From assembly GCF_900177425.1 (NCBI RefSeq), contig NZ_LT840184.1, forward strand, positions 5,125,705-5,189,704: a stretch of 64,000 bases of DNA, in the 5' to 3' direction. Below are positions 54,912 through 63,800 of this stretch, in pieces. The notes below the pieces were generated by a model. The model saw only the letters and a program-made list of their open reading frames with translations. It ran no database searches and was not told the origin of the DNA. The position numbers were made by a program, and so were the translations under genes. This DNA is from Paenibacillus uliginis N3/975 (GTDB lineage: Bacteria; Bacillota; Bacilli; Paenibacillales; Paenibacillaceae). How positions within the stretch are numbered: position 1 is the first letter of the stretch; each line of letters opens with the position of its first letter.

Positions 54912-55709
54912 ATGAGGAATTTTTTAAAGGGCCAAACCTATTATATAATGCGGGATACCGCATTTATGGGAATTAGCCTACTGTTCTTAATAGTTGGTAT
55001 TCTGCTTCCGATTTGGATAGGGAATAAAACGAATTTTCAGCTTAATAACTGGATAGAACCGTTAACTCAGGTTACTCCCTTATCTTTATTTCTCTATTTT
55101 ATAATTCCGATATACTTAAGCTTCTTCGTTACAGAAGGCTTCGAGCATGGTTCAATCAAGCATATCATTGCTTCCGGGTACAGTAGATCAAAGTACATCA
55201 CCGGAAAATTCATGTCTGCCGTTCAGGCAATAACTTGGTGGGTCTTCCAATTCTTCGGAACCTTCTATGTTGTATATATTTTAGCTGCCTGGATCTCAGG
55301 TTCTAGTTCGGATCATCAAAATTCAAACAATGATTTAGTTACGGCAGCAACTGCGATCACGTTCAACATTCTGTATTTAGCTGCGTATGCGGCCATCATT
55401 ATGCTAGTTAGCATACTTGCTAAGCGAACAGCAACAGCCGTAGTTGCCACCTTCATGATTATATTCGGTGATTTCTTGATAAGCGGCTATTTCAAGAATA
55501 GTTCTTCTAACGTTTTACTTTGGCTATCTGAACATACGCTAACCACACAAATTATGAAATTTTCTGGCGTTTATGTCGTTAATTCCGAACATATTGTGCT
55601 TTCCGGATTATCTGACTATTTGAATGCACTGGCAATTCCCTTGATCTTGATAGGCTTCTGCTTGAGCATAACTTACATTTTGTTTAGGAAGAAGGATATT
55701 CAATCTTGA
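54912..55709 (+). CDS. ABC-2-type permease of the BcrA-like exporter
   Basis: 265 residues, six predicted helices. The stretch SLFLYFIIPIYLSFFVTEGF, then GSIKHIIASGYSRSKYITGK, is typical of BcrB/LanE-type permeases. It begins one base after the ATPase stop. The drug or peptide exported is unknown. Confidence 0.85.
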   Translation: MRNFLKGQTYYIMRDTAFMGISLLFLIVGILLPIWIGNKTNFQLNNWIEPLTQVTPLSLFLYFIIPIYLSFFVTEGFEHGSIKHIIASGYSRSKYITGKFMSAVQAITWWVFQFFGTFYVVYILAAWISGSSSDHQNSNNDLVTAATAITFNILYLAAYAAIIMLVSILAKRTATAVVATFMIIFGDFLISGYFKNSSSNVLLWLSEHTLTTQIMKFSGVYVVNSEHIVLSGLSDYLNALAIPLILIGFCLSITYILFRKKDIQS

Positions 55710-55724
55710 GTTTGGGGAGCACAG

Positions 55725-55775
55725 CAAAAGAAGCCGTTCTCCCACATAACATGTTCGGGGAAAACAGCTTCTTGA
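55725..55775. terminator. Bidirectional terminator
   Basis: AAAAGAAGCCGTTCTCCC ... GGGGAAAACAGCTTCTT forms an imperfect long stem between the convergent exporter and ferritin genes. Confidence 0.7.
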
Positions 55776-55788
55776 TTGTTGATTAAGT

Positions 55789-56301
55789 TTAAGCTTCGCC
55801 AGCCGGTGGCGTGAACGTGCGCTTGGCCAGTTCGGAATCGAGCATATAGAAGGCGTTGCTGTCATTATCAATACGACGCAGCTTCTGAATGATGCTGTCG
55901 AAGGTTGCTTCTTCCTCTACTTGCTCGTCAATAAACCACTTGAGGAAGTTAATCGTCGCATGCTCCCGCTCATCCCACGCGATATCGGACAATTCATAAA
56001 TTCGCTTGGTCACCGTCTTCTCATGCTCGAAGGAATGCTCAAAGGCGTTCAACAGTGAACTGTATTCATTCTGAGGATGCTCCATACCGCTGACAATGGC
56101 GCGTTTGCCCAAGGCGTTTATAAAATGGAAAATTCTCATCCCGTGATACTTCTCTTCTTCTGACTGCATGATGAAAAAGTTCGCAAACCCGTCAAAGCTC
56201 TCCGATGAACAATAGGCCGCCATGGCCAGGTACACCTGAGAAGAATAAAATTCATAATTCATTTGATCGTTCAACTTCGAAAGCAGCTTTTCACTTAACA
56301 T
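55789..56301 (-). CDS. Ferritin
   Basis: 170 residues from ATG 56301 (AGGGAGAG upstream); a longer frame has no ribosome site. A four-helix ferritin with ferroxidase residues in DQMNYEFYSSQVYLA (Glu17), SEEEKYHG (Glu and His) and the third-helix Glu. It oxidises and stores iron in a 24-mer. Usual Bacillota FtnA length. Monocistronic. Confidence 0.92.
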   Translation of the reverse strand: MLSEKLLSKLNDQMNYEFYSSQVYLAMAAYCSSESFDGFANFFIMQSEEEKYHGMRIFHFINALGKRAIVSGMEHPQNEYSSLLNAFEHSFEHEKTVTKRIYELSDIAWDEREHATINFLKWFIDEQVEEEATFDSIIQKLRRIDNDSNAFYMLDSELAKRTFTPPAGEA

Positions 56302-56457
56302 CGGATCACTCTCCCTTAATAGCTTGTCTAGATGAAAGGTAATCTCATCCCGTTGTACAAGTTTACCACCAACGCGGCATTTCCGCACTAGCTACCCTGG
56401 TATCATTCTTTATCTTGCACAGCTTGCTTCCTTCTATTCTCAGTATACACCACAGAA

Positions 56458-57159
56458 TTACATATCCGACAGTTTTATGTCACTGGAATGCAGCAAACCG
56501 TATTTCGACTTGACTCGCAGTAATATTTTCAACCATATTGCCGAGAAAACGGTAATGAAAAATACATTCGACAGAGCATGGGCAAGATCGAAATAGAAGC
56601 TCGCCACATAAGCGGATACGAATACTTTCCAGCTTAAATGATCATACATGCCAATTAAGAACCATAGATTCATAATCCAGCCGAACAGAAAGCCCCACGA
56701 AAAGCCGAATATATTTTTGCCCCATAGACTCTTCATAAACCAGGTATTTCTCAATAATCCTGCTGTAAACCCGATCATACCCCAGCAGAACATTTGCCAT
56801 GGTGTCCACGGACCTTGACCAAGGAAAATATTTGATACGACTGCAGCAATGCTTCCCACGAGAAATCCAACCTCTGGCCCGAACACGAGAGCTGACATCA
56901 TAATGACAAAAGAGGTTGGCTGTACACTTGGCAGCGGTGCAAACGGAACACGGCTCACTGCAGCGATAGCGCCAAGCATCGCGATGAGAAGGATTTCCTC
57001 CGCCTTCATCGTCTTCCGCTCAAAGCGAATGAAGAAGGGAAGCATCGCCAATCCAATCATCAGAAAGCTCAAAGGCATATAATACTTATCCATCCATAGC
57101 ACGACCGCGAGTAAACCAACAGCTGCTGCTAAACTTCCGATATAGAGCGCGCGCTTCAT
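56458..57159 (-). CDS. ECF transporter substrate-binding (S) component, predicted corrinoid
   Basis: About 233 residues from ATG 57159, which overlaps the ATPase stop as ATGA (an ATG at 57177 is also possible). About six helices; the core PLPSVQPTSFVIMMSALVFG and the loop GQGPWTPWQMFCWGMIGF are S-component features. The substrate is inferred as a corrinoid from its neighbours, the DUF4430/transcobalamin-like proteins; the sequence alone does not prove this. Last gene of the operon. Confidence 0.8.
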   Translation of the reverse strand: MKRALYIGSLAAAVGLLAVVLWMDKYYMPLSFLMIGLAMLPFFIRFERKTMKAEEILLIAMLGAIAAVSRVPFAPLPSVQPTSFVIMMSALVFGPEVGFLVGSIAAVVSNIFLGQGPWTPWQMFCWGMIGFTAGLLRNTWFMKSLWGKNIFGFSWGFLFGWIMNLWFLIGMYDHLSWKVFVSAYVASFYFDLAHALSNVFFITVFSAIWLKILLRVKSKYGLLHSSDIKLSDM

Positions 57160-58829
57160 TTTCCCCATTGTTTCCATACATCCTTCACCGTGATCGCTGC
57201 TGGCAAAATGTCTCCTACCGTACGATGAATGGTCGTCGTGTAGAAATAATTGTTCTGCAAAAATGATCGTGTCTCTTCAACGGCGACCATGGCCCCGTCG
57301 AACAACAACCCGCATCTGGTTGCATAGGAAGCTGCGAACTCAATGTCGTGGCTGACCATCAAAATCGTTGTTCCCGCTTCACGGATCATTTCAAGCAATT
57401 CCGCCAATTTATGCTTGGACATAGCGTCCAGCCCCTTTGTCGGCTCATCGAGCAGTAGCAGTTCCGGCTCTGCCAACAGCACAAGAATGAGCGCAACCTT
57501 CTGCTGCTGCCCCCCGCTTATGTCAAAAGGATGCTTATCCATAATATCTTCAATTTCAAATCTGACCACAAGCTCATTCAGTCTTGTTCTACTGCTGTGC
57601 TCGCCCAGACGTTTGAGCCGATCAGCCAATTGTTCTCTTACGGTATCTCTTGTAAAGTAGAGCATCGGATTTTGCGCTACGTACCCGATCTTCAGGCTCC
57701 TATCGAGAGCGGAACCTCGAAGCAGGGACTTGCCCGCATACAGGATATCCCCCCTTTGCGGTGCAAGCGCGCCCGCGATTTGCTGAAGAAGCGTGGACTT
57801 ACCCGATCCATTGCCACCGAACAGAGCAAAGAACTCGCCTTTGTGAATCGATAATGACAGACGATTCAAGACAAGAGGAGCATTCTTATCATATGTGAAA
57901 TAGAGCTCCCTGCATGTGAGCAGCGGTTCGGATTGTTGTCCCTCATTCCCTGGTGGCGCAGACACTGCTTCCTCTTTTGCATTTAAACGATCCCTGTTAG
58001 CTTGAATCCATTTTCTTCCCTCTTTCACACTTACGGGAATGGCCCGGTGCTCCTCGGCATTCTCTACTTCCAGGTAGAGCTGGCTGATAGACGGAAGATA
58101 CGGTATGAATGACGAATCACCCTCACTCCATATCTGCTTCATGACCGAATTTGGAGACCCGTAATATGCCACCTGTCCATGTCTGAGCATCACAAGCTTC
58201 GACGAAAGCGGTACAATCTCTTCAATCCGATGCTCACTGATTACAATCGTGATGGAGAACTCCTCATTAATGCGGGACAGTAGCTGAATAAACTCTTTGG
58301 CCGCAATAGGATCAAGCTGTGCAGTGGGCTCATCCAGTAGCAGCACCTTTGGTCGCAGCGTCATGACCGAGGCGAGATTGACAAGCTGCTTCTGCCCGCC
58401 AGACAGTTCATGAATCGGAAGCTGAAGCCAGTCTTCCATGCCGAAAAATTGAACAAGTTCGCCTACCCTTCGCTGCATTTGGGCTGTTGAATAACCGAGA
58501 TTCTCCATCGCGAAGGTCAGCTCTTGCCAGACGGTGTTCATGACGATCTGATTATCCGGATCTTGAAACACCATTCCAATCTCTTCGATCGAGCTTCGCT
58601 CTTCCACCTGATCTAGGAGCAATCCTCGATAATAGATTTCGCCGTTTCGTATGCCCTCCGGCCGAATTTCCCGCTTCAATTGCCGAAGCAAGGTCGTCTT
58701 CCCTGATCCCGAAGAGCCGCACAGCAATACGAACTCTCCTTCTTCAATCGTAACGGATATATTTTGTAGTGTCTGGTCTGGACAGTTCGGGTATTGAAAG
58801 CCTACATTTTCGATCTGATAGTGCGCCAT
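57156..58829 (-). CDS. ECF transporter fused ATPase (EcfA-EcfA')
   Basis: 557 residues from ATG 58829 (GGAGGAG upstream inside ecfT). Two complete ABC domains: the first with Walker A GSSGSGKTT, signature ELSGGQKQL and Walker B VLLLDEPTAQLDP; the second with GGNGSGKST, DISGGQQQK and LLLLDEPTKGLD. They are joined by about 60 residues. Most ECF modules use two separate genes; here both are in one polypeptide. It energises the T and S subunits. Confidence 0.92.
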   Translation of the reverse strand: MAHYQIENVGFQYPNCPDQTLQNISVTIEEGEFVLLCGSSGSGKTTLLRQLKREIRPEGIRNGEIYYRGLLLDQVEERSSIEEIGMVFQDPDNQIVMNTVWQELTFAMENLGYSTAQMQRRVGELVQFFGMEDWLQLPIHELSGGQKQLVNLASVMTLRPKVLLLDEPTAQLDPIAAKEFIQLLSRINEEFSITIVISEHRIEEIVPLSSKLVMLRHGQVAYYGSPNSVMKQIWSEGDSSFIPYLPSISQLYLEVENAEEHRAIPVSVKEGRKWIQANRDRLNAKEEAVSAPPGNEGQQSEPLLTCRELYFTYDKNAPLVLNRLSLSIHKGEFFALFGGNGSGKSTLLQQIAGALAPQRGDILYAGKSLLRGSALDRSLKIGYVAQNPMLYFTRDTVREQLADRLKRLGEHSSRTRLNELVVRFEIEDIMDKHPFDISGGQQQKVALILVLLAEPELLLLDEPTKGLDAMSKHKLAELLEMIREAGTTILMVSHDIEFAASYATRCGLLFDGAMVAVEETRSFLQNNYFYTTTIHRTVGDILPAAITVKDVWKQWGK

Positions 58830-59689
58830 AACAGCTCCTCCTTTCCGTTCAAGACGATCGGGATGAAGACAAAGATCAAATAACATATCAAATGCAGCCA
58901 GAGTTGTGGTGACCATTCCAGCGGCTGCAGCCGAGGATATACCTCGTACCTATTCACGCCAAACAATCCTCCAATTACAATATTGGCGCCCGTCACAACC
59001 ATAATCCAGGTTACAAGGATATCTCTTCGATCCATTTGATACGATATGGCACTGGTTCTCTTCCCGATCCCATATCCCCGTGCCCGCATTGAACTGGCCG
59101 TTTGCAACGCCTCTTCCAATGACCAGCTGATTAACGTATGCAGTGTCTCCATCCCCTCACGCATGAGATGTCTTTTATTTGCTCTAGGATGCAAGTAACC
59201 AAGTACACGCTGGACTGTCATAATTTGCTTCAGTCGTCTTGTCAGCAGCGGTACAAAACGGAGGGTTACCGTAATAATAAAAGCGGTTCGCGGCGCTATT
59301 GGCGTTAAGAGATATAATAATTTTTCGGGCGTTATAACGAGATTATAAGCAACAAACGCCAGCAATATATTTAACAGCGACAGCGCGAATAATGCTCCAT
59401 AGGTGATCGATTCTAATGTAATCGGCCGATCGAACACATATCCTAATATGGTGGCTCCCCGGCTGGAGAATAAAGGGTTAGACACGAAGATAATAATAGC
59501 GAGAATCAAGTAACCCTTTATTCCCTTTTTAAGCGCTCGTCCTCCATCCAAGGATAGATTCAGTGCAACGATACCGATTAACGTGAGAATCGAATATACC
59601 GGATGGGTATACATCATGCATGCCAACAATAGGACGGCAAAATAGGTAAAACATAATCGAGGATGTAAAGAAGAGAAACCATATATCAT
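58802..59689 (-). CDS. ECF transporter transmembrane (T) component
   Basis: About 295 residues. Start ATG 59689, just after the stop of the DUF4430 gene (ATG 59704 also possible). Several helices and the Ala-Arg-Gly coupling motif ASSMRARGYGIGKRTS. It links ATPase and S subunits. Its 3' end overlaps the ATPase gene by 28 bp. Confidence 0.9.
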   Translation of the reverse strand: MIYGFSSLHPRLCFTYFAVLLLACMMYTHPVYSILTLIGIVALNLSLDGGRALKKGIKGYLILAIIIFVSNPLFSSRGATILGYVFDRPITLESITYGALFALSLLNILLAFVAYNLVITPEKLLYLLTPIAPRTAFIITVTLRFVPLLTRRLKQIMTVQRVLGYLHPRANKRHLMREGMETLHTLISWSLEEALQTASSMRARGYGIGKRTSAISYQMDRRDILVTWIMVVTGANIVIGGLFGVNRYEVYPRLQPLEWSPQLWLHLICYLIFVFIPIVLNGKEELLWRTIRSKM

Positions 59690-59690
59690 G

Positions 59691-60746
59691 TCAGCTCTTC
59701 CCATCCCATAATCCGTTATCTACGCCGGCACCCACATCTTTGCCTAAGTCTTCCGTGTACAGCCACTGAATATGATCACCGGGATGAATTGACCATACAC
59801 CTGCACTCCGATTCGGAAATTTATTGTTAACGCTGTACATCCAGCCGCTTCCTGCACCTTTATCGAACTCATATAAATTATCAATGCCTTTGATGTATGC
59901 GCTGGCACCAGAGCCGCTATAATCCATTTGAATCTTCAAGGAACGTGTTGTTTTCTTCAATATATCCAGCACTGTCTCCGAATCTCCGATGTCAATCTCC
60001 TTCGTGCTCATAATCGTCCCGACATCGGGAGAGCCCACAATCGTAATTCGCACGGTATTGGACGAAGACGGCGCAACTTCCGGTTCAGGGGCAGGCGTGT
60101 TGTCAGTAGAAGGGCTCGCTGCCTGTTTCCCGCTGTCCGGCTTTCCTTTCATCGCCGCAGTGTCCTTGTTCTTCACTGTGGACGAGGAAGAACTGGATGC
60201 TTTCGTGCCCTTCTCTGATGGGGGCACTTTTTTAGAAGAATCGATCGTCTTGCCAGTAATCGGTGATTCTCCTTTGACACTCTCGGTAACCGTACCAGGC
60301 TCTCCGCTCGCGGACTTCTTTCCTTCAGAGGAGGAAGCTTCTTTCGTATCTTGCTCTGTTGATTTCTCCGCCTTGGAAGTCTCGCTGCCGGTCTTACTTG
60401 CAGTCTCCTCGTTCCCAGCCTCATTCTGACCGGATGGAGCGGCAGTTGGTTGCTCCGACTGCACTTCAGACGTTGCCCCATTCGGTTTCGTCACCGTCGT
60501 ATCGGTTGAGGAATCAGTCGAATCCCCGGACGTATCCTTTGTGTTATCCTCGAGGTTATCCTTGGACGTATCCCGCTCTGCAGTCTCTTGTCCCAACGCA
60601 GCCGACGAGGCTGTATGTATTACACCCTTTGATTGTTCACTGTTCCCGCCATAAATCCATACTGTAGCTAGCACAATTGCCAGTACGGCGAATACTCCAA
60701 GCAAGTAGTTTTTTTTACGCCATAATAATGCTAACCAATTGGACAT
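59691..60746 (-). CDS. Membrane-anchored DUF4430 (transcobalamin C-terminal-like) protein
   Basis: 351 residues. One N-terminal membrane helix (LLGVFAVLAIVLATVWIYGG), then a stalk of about 200 residues very rich in Ser, Thr, Glu and Lys. A C-terminal DUF4430 domain follows (about 240-345; ending GWMYSVNNKFPNRSAGVWSI, then GDHIQWLYTEDLGKDVG). DUF4430 corresponds to the beta domain of transcobalamin/intrinsic factor. The protein would reach across the cell wall and could hand a ligand to the ECF transporter. No ribosome site or signal contradicts ATG 60746. Confidence 0.82.
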   Translation of the reverse strand: MSNWLALLWRKKNYLLGVFAVLAIVLATVWIYGGNSEQSKGVIHTASSAALGQETAERDTSKDNLEDNTKDTSGDSTDSSTDTTVTKPNGATSEVQSEQPTAAPSGQNEAGNEETASKTGSETSKAEKSTEQDTKEASSSEGKKSASGEPGTVTESVKGESPITGKTIDSSKKVPPSEKGTKASSSSSSTVKNKDTAAMKGKPDSGKQAASPSTDNTPAPEPEVAPSSSNTVRITIVGSPDVGTIMSTKEIDIGDSETVLDILKKTTRSLKIQMDYSGSGASAYIKGIDNLYEFDKGAGSGWMYSVNNKFPNRSAGVWSIHPGDHIQWLYTEDLGKDVGAGVDNGLWDGKS

Positions 60747-60818
60747 ATCCTCACCTCAAAGCATTACATAATTGTCGATGATGCATAGAATGTTTTTTGA
60801 ATAACTTTTGAAATGGAA

Positions 60819-60842
60819 AGAAGGAGATTGCTCTCCTTCTCT
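60819..60842 (-). terminator. Hairpin after the SLH protein gene
   Basis: On the minus strand AGAAGGAGA / TCTCCTTCT followed by TTCC; a weak terminator that would allow partial read-through into the ECF genes. Confidence 0.5.
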
Positions 60843-60854
60843 CACAAATACTAA

Positions 60855-63800
60855 TTATTGAATGTCATGCAGTCTGACGATGACCACCGCGGCCATTTCT
60901 CTTGTCACATGTTGCATTGGTCTAAAGTACCCACCATCACCGGACATGAGTCCTGTTTGATAAGCATATTTGACGTAAGGCAATGCCCATGTGGACACTT
61001 GCTTTTGATCTTTCAGACCTGCAGAGGTATCTGTGTCCTTAGACAGGCCTTTCATTCGAACCAGAATTGTCGCCATCTCTTGTCTCGTAATGGCTTGATT
61101 TGGTGCAAACGTATTGGCTGTGACACCTGAAATCAATCCTTTTTCCTTCGCAGTGGCAACGTAACCTGCATACCAGGACTTGGCGTCAACATCTTTGAAC
61201 CCTGTATTCTTACCTTTTGGCTCCAAGCCGGCATATCTGACGATTAACGCTGCGAATTCGGCACGAGTCAACTCACGCTTCGGCTCGAACTTGGCCGCCT
61301 CACCGCTCGTTCCTTGCATCAATCCGAGTTCGGTTGCCTTGTTGACCGCTTCCTTCGCCCAGGCAGCTATGGAAGCTTCATCTGCGTATGGATGTGCAGC
61401 CGTCTCTGGTTGCGAGGTACCTGTTGATTTCACATCTGTCATATCAAACAGGCTGTTGTGATTGTTCAGCATGCGATCATAGGCTGCGAGCGCCAGCAGC
61501 GCTTGCTGTGTCGCCATATAATTGCTGGCTTCTCCGCGTCCATGAGCGAAGCCTCCGTCTTTATTGAGATACGTACGCAATGCTTTCAACAAATCGCCGT
61601 CTTGCTTCACGAATCTCTTATCTTCCAGACTGTTTCCAAGACTGGACAGGGCAATGATCACTTGTGAGATGCTCTCACTCGTTTCAACACCCCAAGCCTT
61701 GAATCCACCGCCCGGAAGCTGCTGCGACGACAGCCATGTCAACGCCTTATCTGTTGCTGCCTTCACCTCTTTGCGATCCTGATATTTCGCCAAGGCCTGA
61801 AGCGCCATGGCTGTCATATCGATGTCACTTTCAGCGTTCGACTCTTTGCTGATCGGGAATCCGCCGTCTGGATTTTGCTGGTCGAGGATTTGTTTTACGA
61901 GCTTGTCTTTTGTCCAGAGCGCATCAGCAGGGATAGCTGACTTGCTTGCATCCAATGCTAACAAAGCAAATACCAGCCCATTTGTCCCTTGATTTTTCAT
62001 ACGCTCGTTGTTATAAATTTTTTCCAGGAAATTATAGCCCGCGATGTTGCTTGGGTCCTTGTCAATGGCCATTACCGCCAATGCCATGCGTTCGTAATCC
62101 GTAACCAACCGGAATTCGCCTTTTTTCTCTTTAACGAAGCTCTCCAGTACCGTGTAATACACAGATGGCACTTGTTTGCCGGAACGAGCCAGCGCCAAAA
62201 CATCCCAATCGTTAAAGTTGTCTTGAACGGAGAACTTACGGTTGTTTAAGATCCATGCAGCGGAGCCGTTAATAAGGCTCTGGAGCTTGGCTGATTCTTC
62301 GATCTGCTTCGGAGGAATCGTATTTCCGCCCGCTGTTCCCGGAACTCCTGAAGTGCCAGGTTGACCAGATTGTCCTGGTTGTCCTGGCTGACCTGGTTTT
62401 TCAGTACCGCCATCAAGGCCGCCGTTAATATCTTTACCCAGGTTCGTTGTATACTGCCAGCGGAGAGTATCGCCATTGTTCAATGTATATAGACCGGCAC
62501 TATAGTTCGGGAATGTGCCGTTGACGGAATACATCCATCCGCTTAGGGGGCCTTTATCGAACTCTCCCAGGCCGTCGATAGCTTGCACATAAAGCGAAGC
62601 CCCGGAGCCAGTATAGTCGATTGAGATCCCTCTTTGATCAGCTGCTCTTTTCAGTGCTGTAAAAGCATTATCCCCATCCTGAATTGTAACGCTTATTGGT
62701 GCTATAATATCTCCTTCACCTATGGAGCGTTTTTCAGCAGACAATGTAATTGTTTTCGTAATCGGAGGAACTACACCGCCGCCATTGCCCGATCCATTAT
62801 CTCCTCCGGTTCCGCTACCATTGCCATTACCATTGCCAGAACCGTTATCTCCTCCGGTTGTTTCCTTCTCTTGTGTAGTATAGGCAACAAATTCAGTAAA
62901 GTGCGTAGTCTTAATGATTAGATCGCCGTCATGGACATAAGCGTAAACCTCGTTACTACGTGCCGACGAATCCTCATATTTCGGAATCGGTGTAAATGCC
63001 CCGCTTGCATCGATAAATCCAGCTTCTGCATATCCTTTACCCTTCAAGGTTAATGTCACATGCTGGTTGAAGTGGATATCCTGATCACCGCCCACTTTTA
63101 CGCGCAGATCAATCCCCTTGATCTCTTTGTCTGCAGAGGACAAAACTTCATTTATCTTGTTAAGCAAAAGATCATAATTCGTATTCAAGCGATGCGGTAA
63201 TTCAAGCTTGTTATCCCATGCTGAAATGACATTCGTATTCGGGTCAACTTCCAAATAAGTACTGTCTGTTGCCGATGTTACATGCGGCAGTTCGTTCTTT
63301 GGAAATGCAAGTGTAACTTTGCTTGAGGACAGCGGATCCTGATCCGACCCGACACTCACATTGGTTTCATTCTCGTCAATGACGATCGTATGGTCACCGT
63401 TTGGATCCGGAATTTCATTTACACTTATGACAACTTCATTACTTGTCTTTTTCCCTGCTGTTGCTGTTGCCAGCGCTTGAATGGAAATATAGCCTGGAGC
63501 CGCTTGACCTTCGAAGACAAGCTTCGCTTGTTGATCCGTAAGCAGCGATATCGATTTTAAGTTCAGCCCAGTAGTCTCTGAAATTACAGACCAACTGTCA
63601 ACCTGTACTGCCTCGGATAAAAACGTATCGCCAACAAGCTGTATTTCAATCGAAGGATCTACAGTGCCTTGCTGAATGGAAGATGTGGACGATATCACAG
63701 GCTGACGATCCGGTGGAAGACTCCCTTCGGCAATTCGCTTCCATACCGACTTTCCATGCTGAATATCAAGTAAACCGATAAGAGCCTGTTCAGTCGACAT

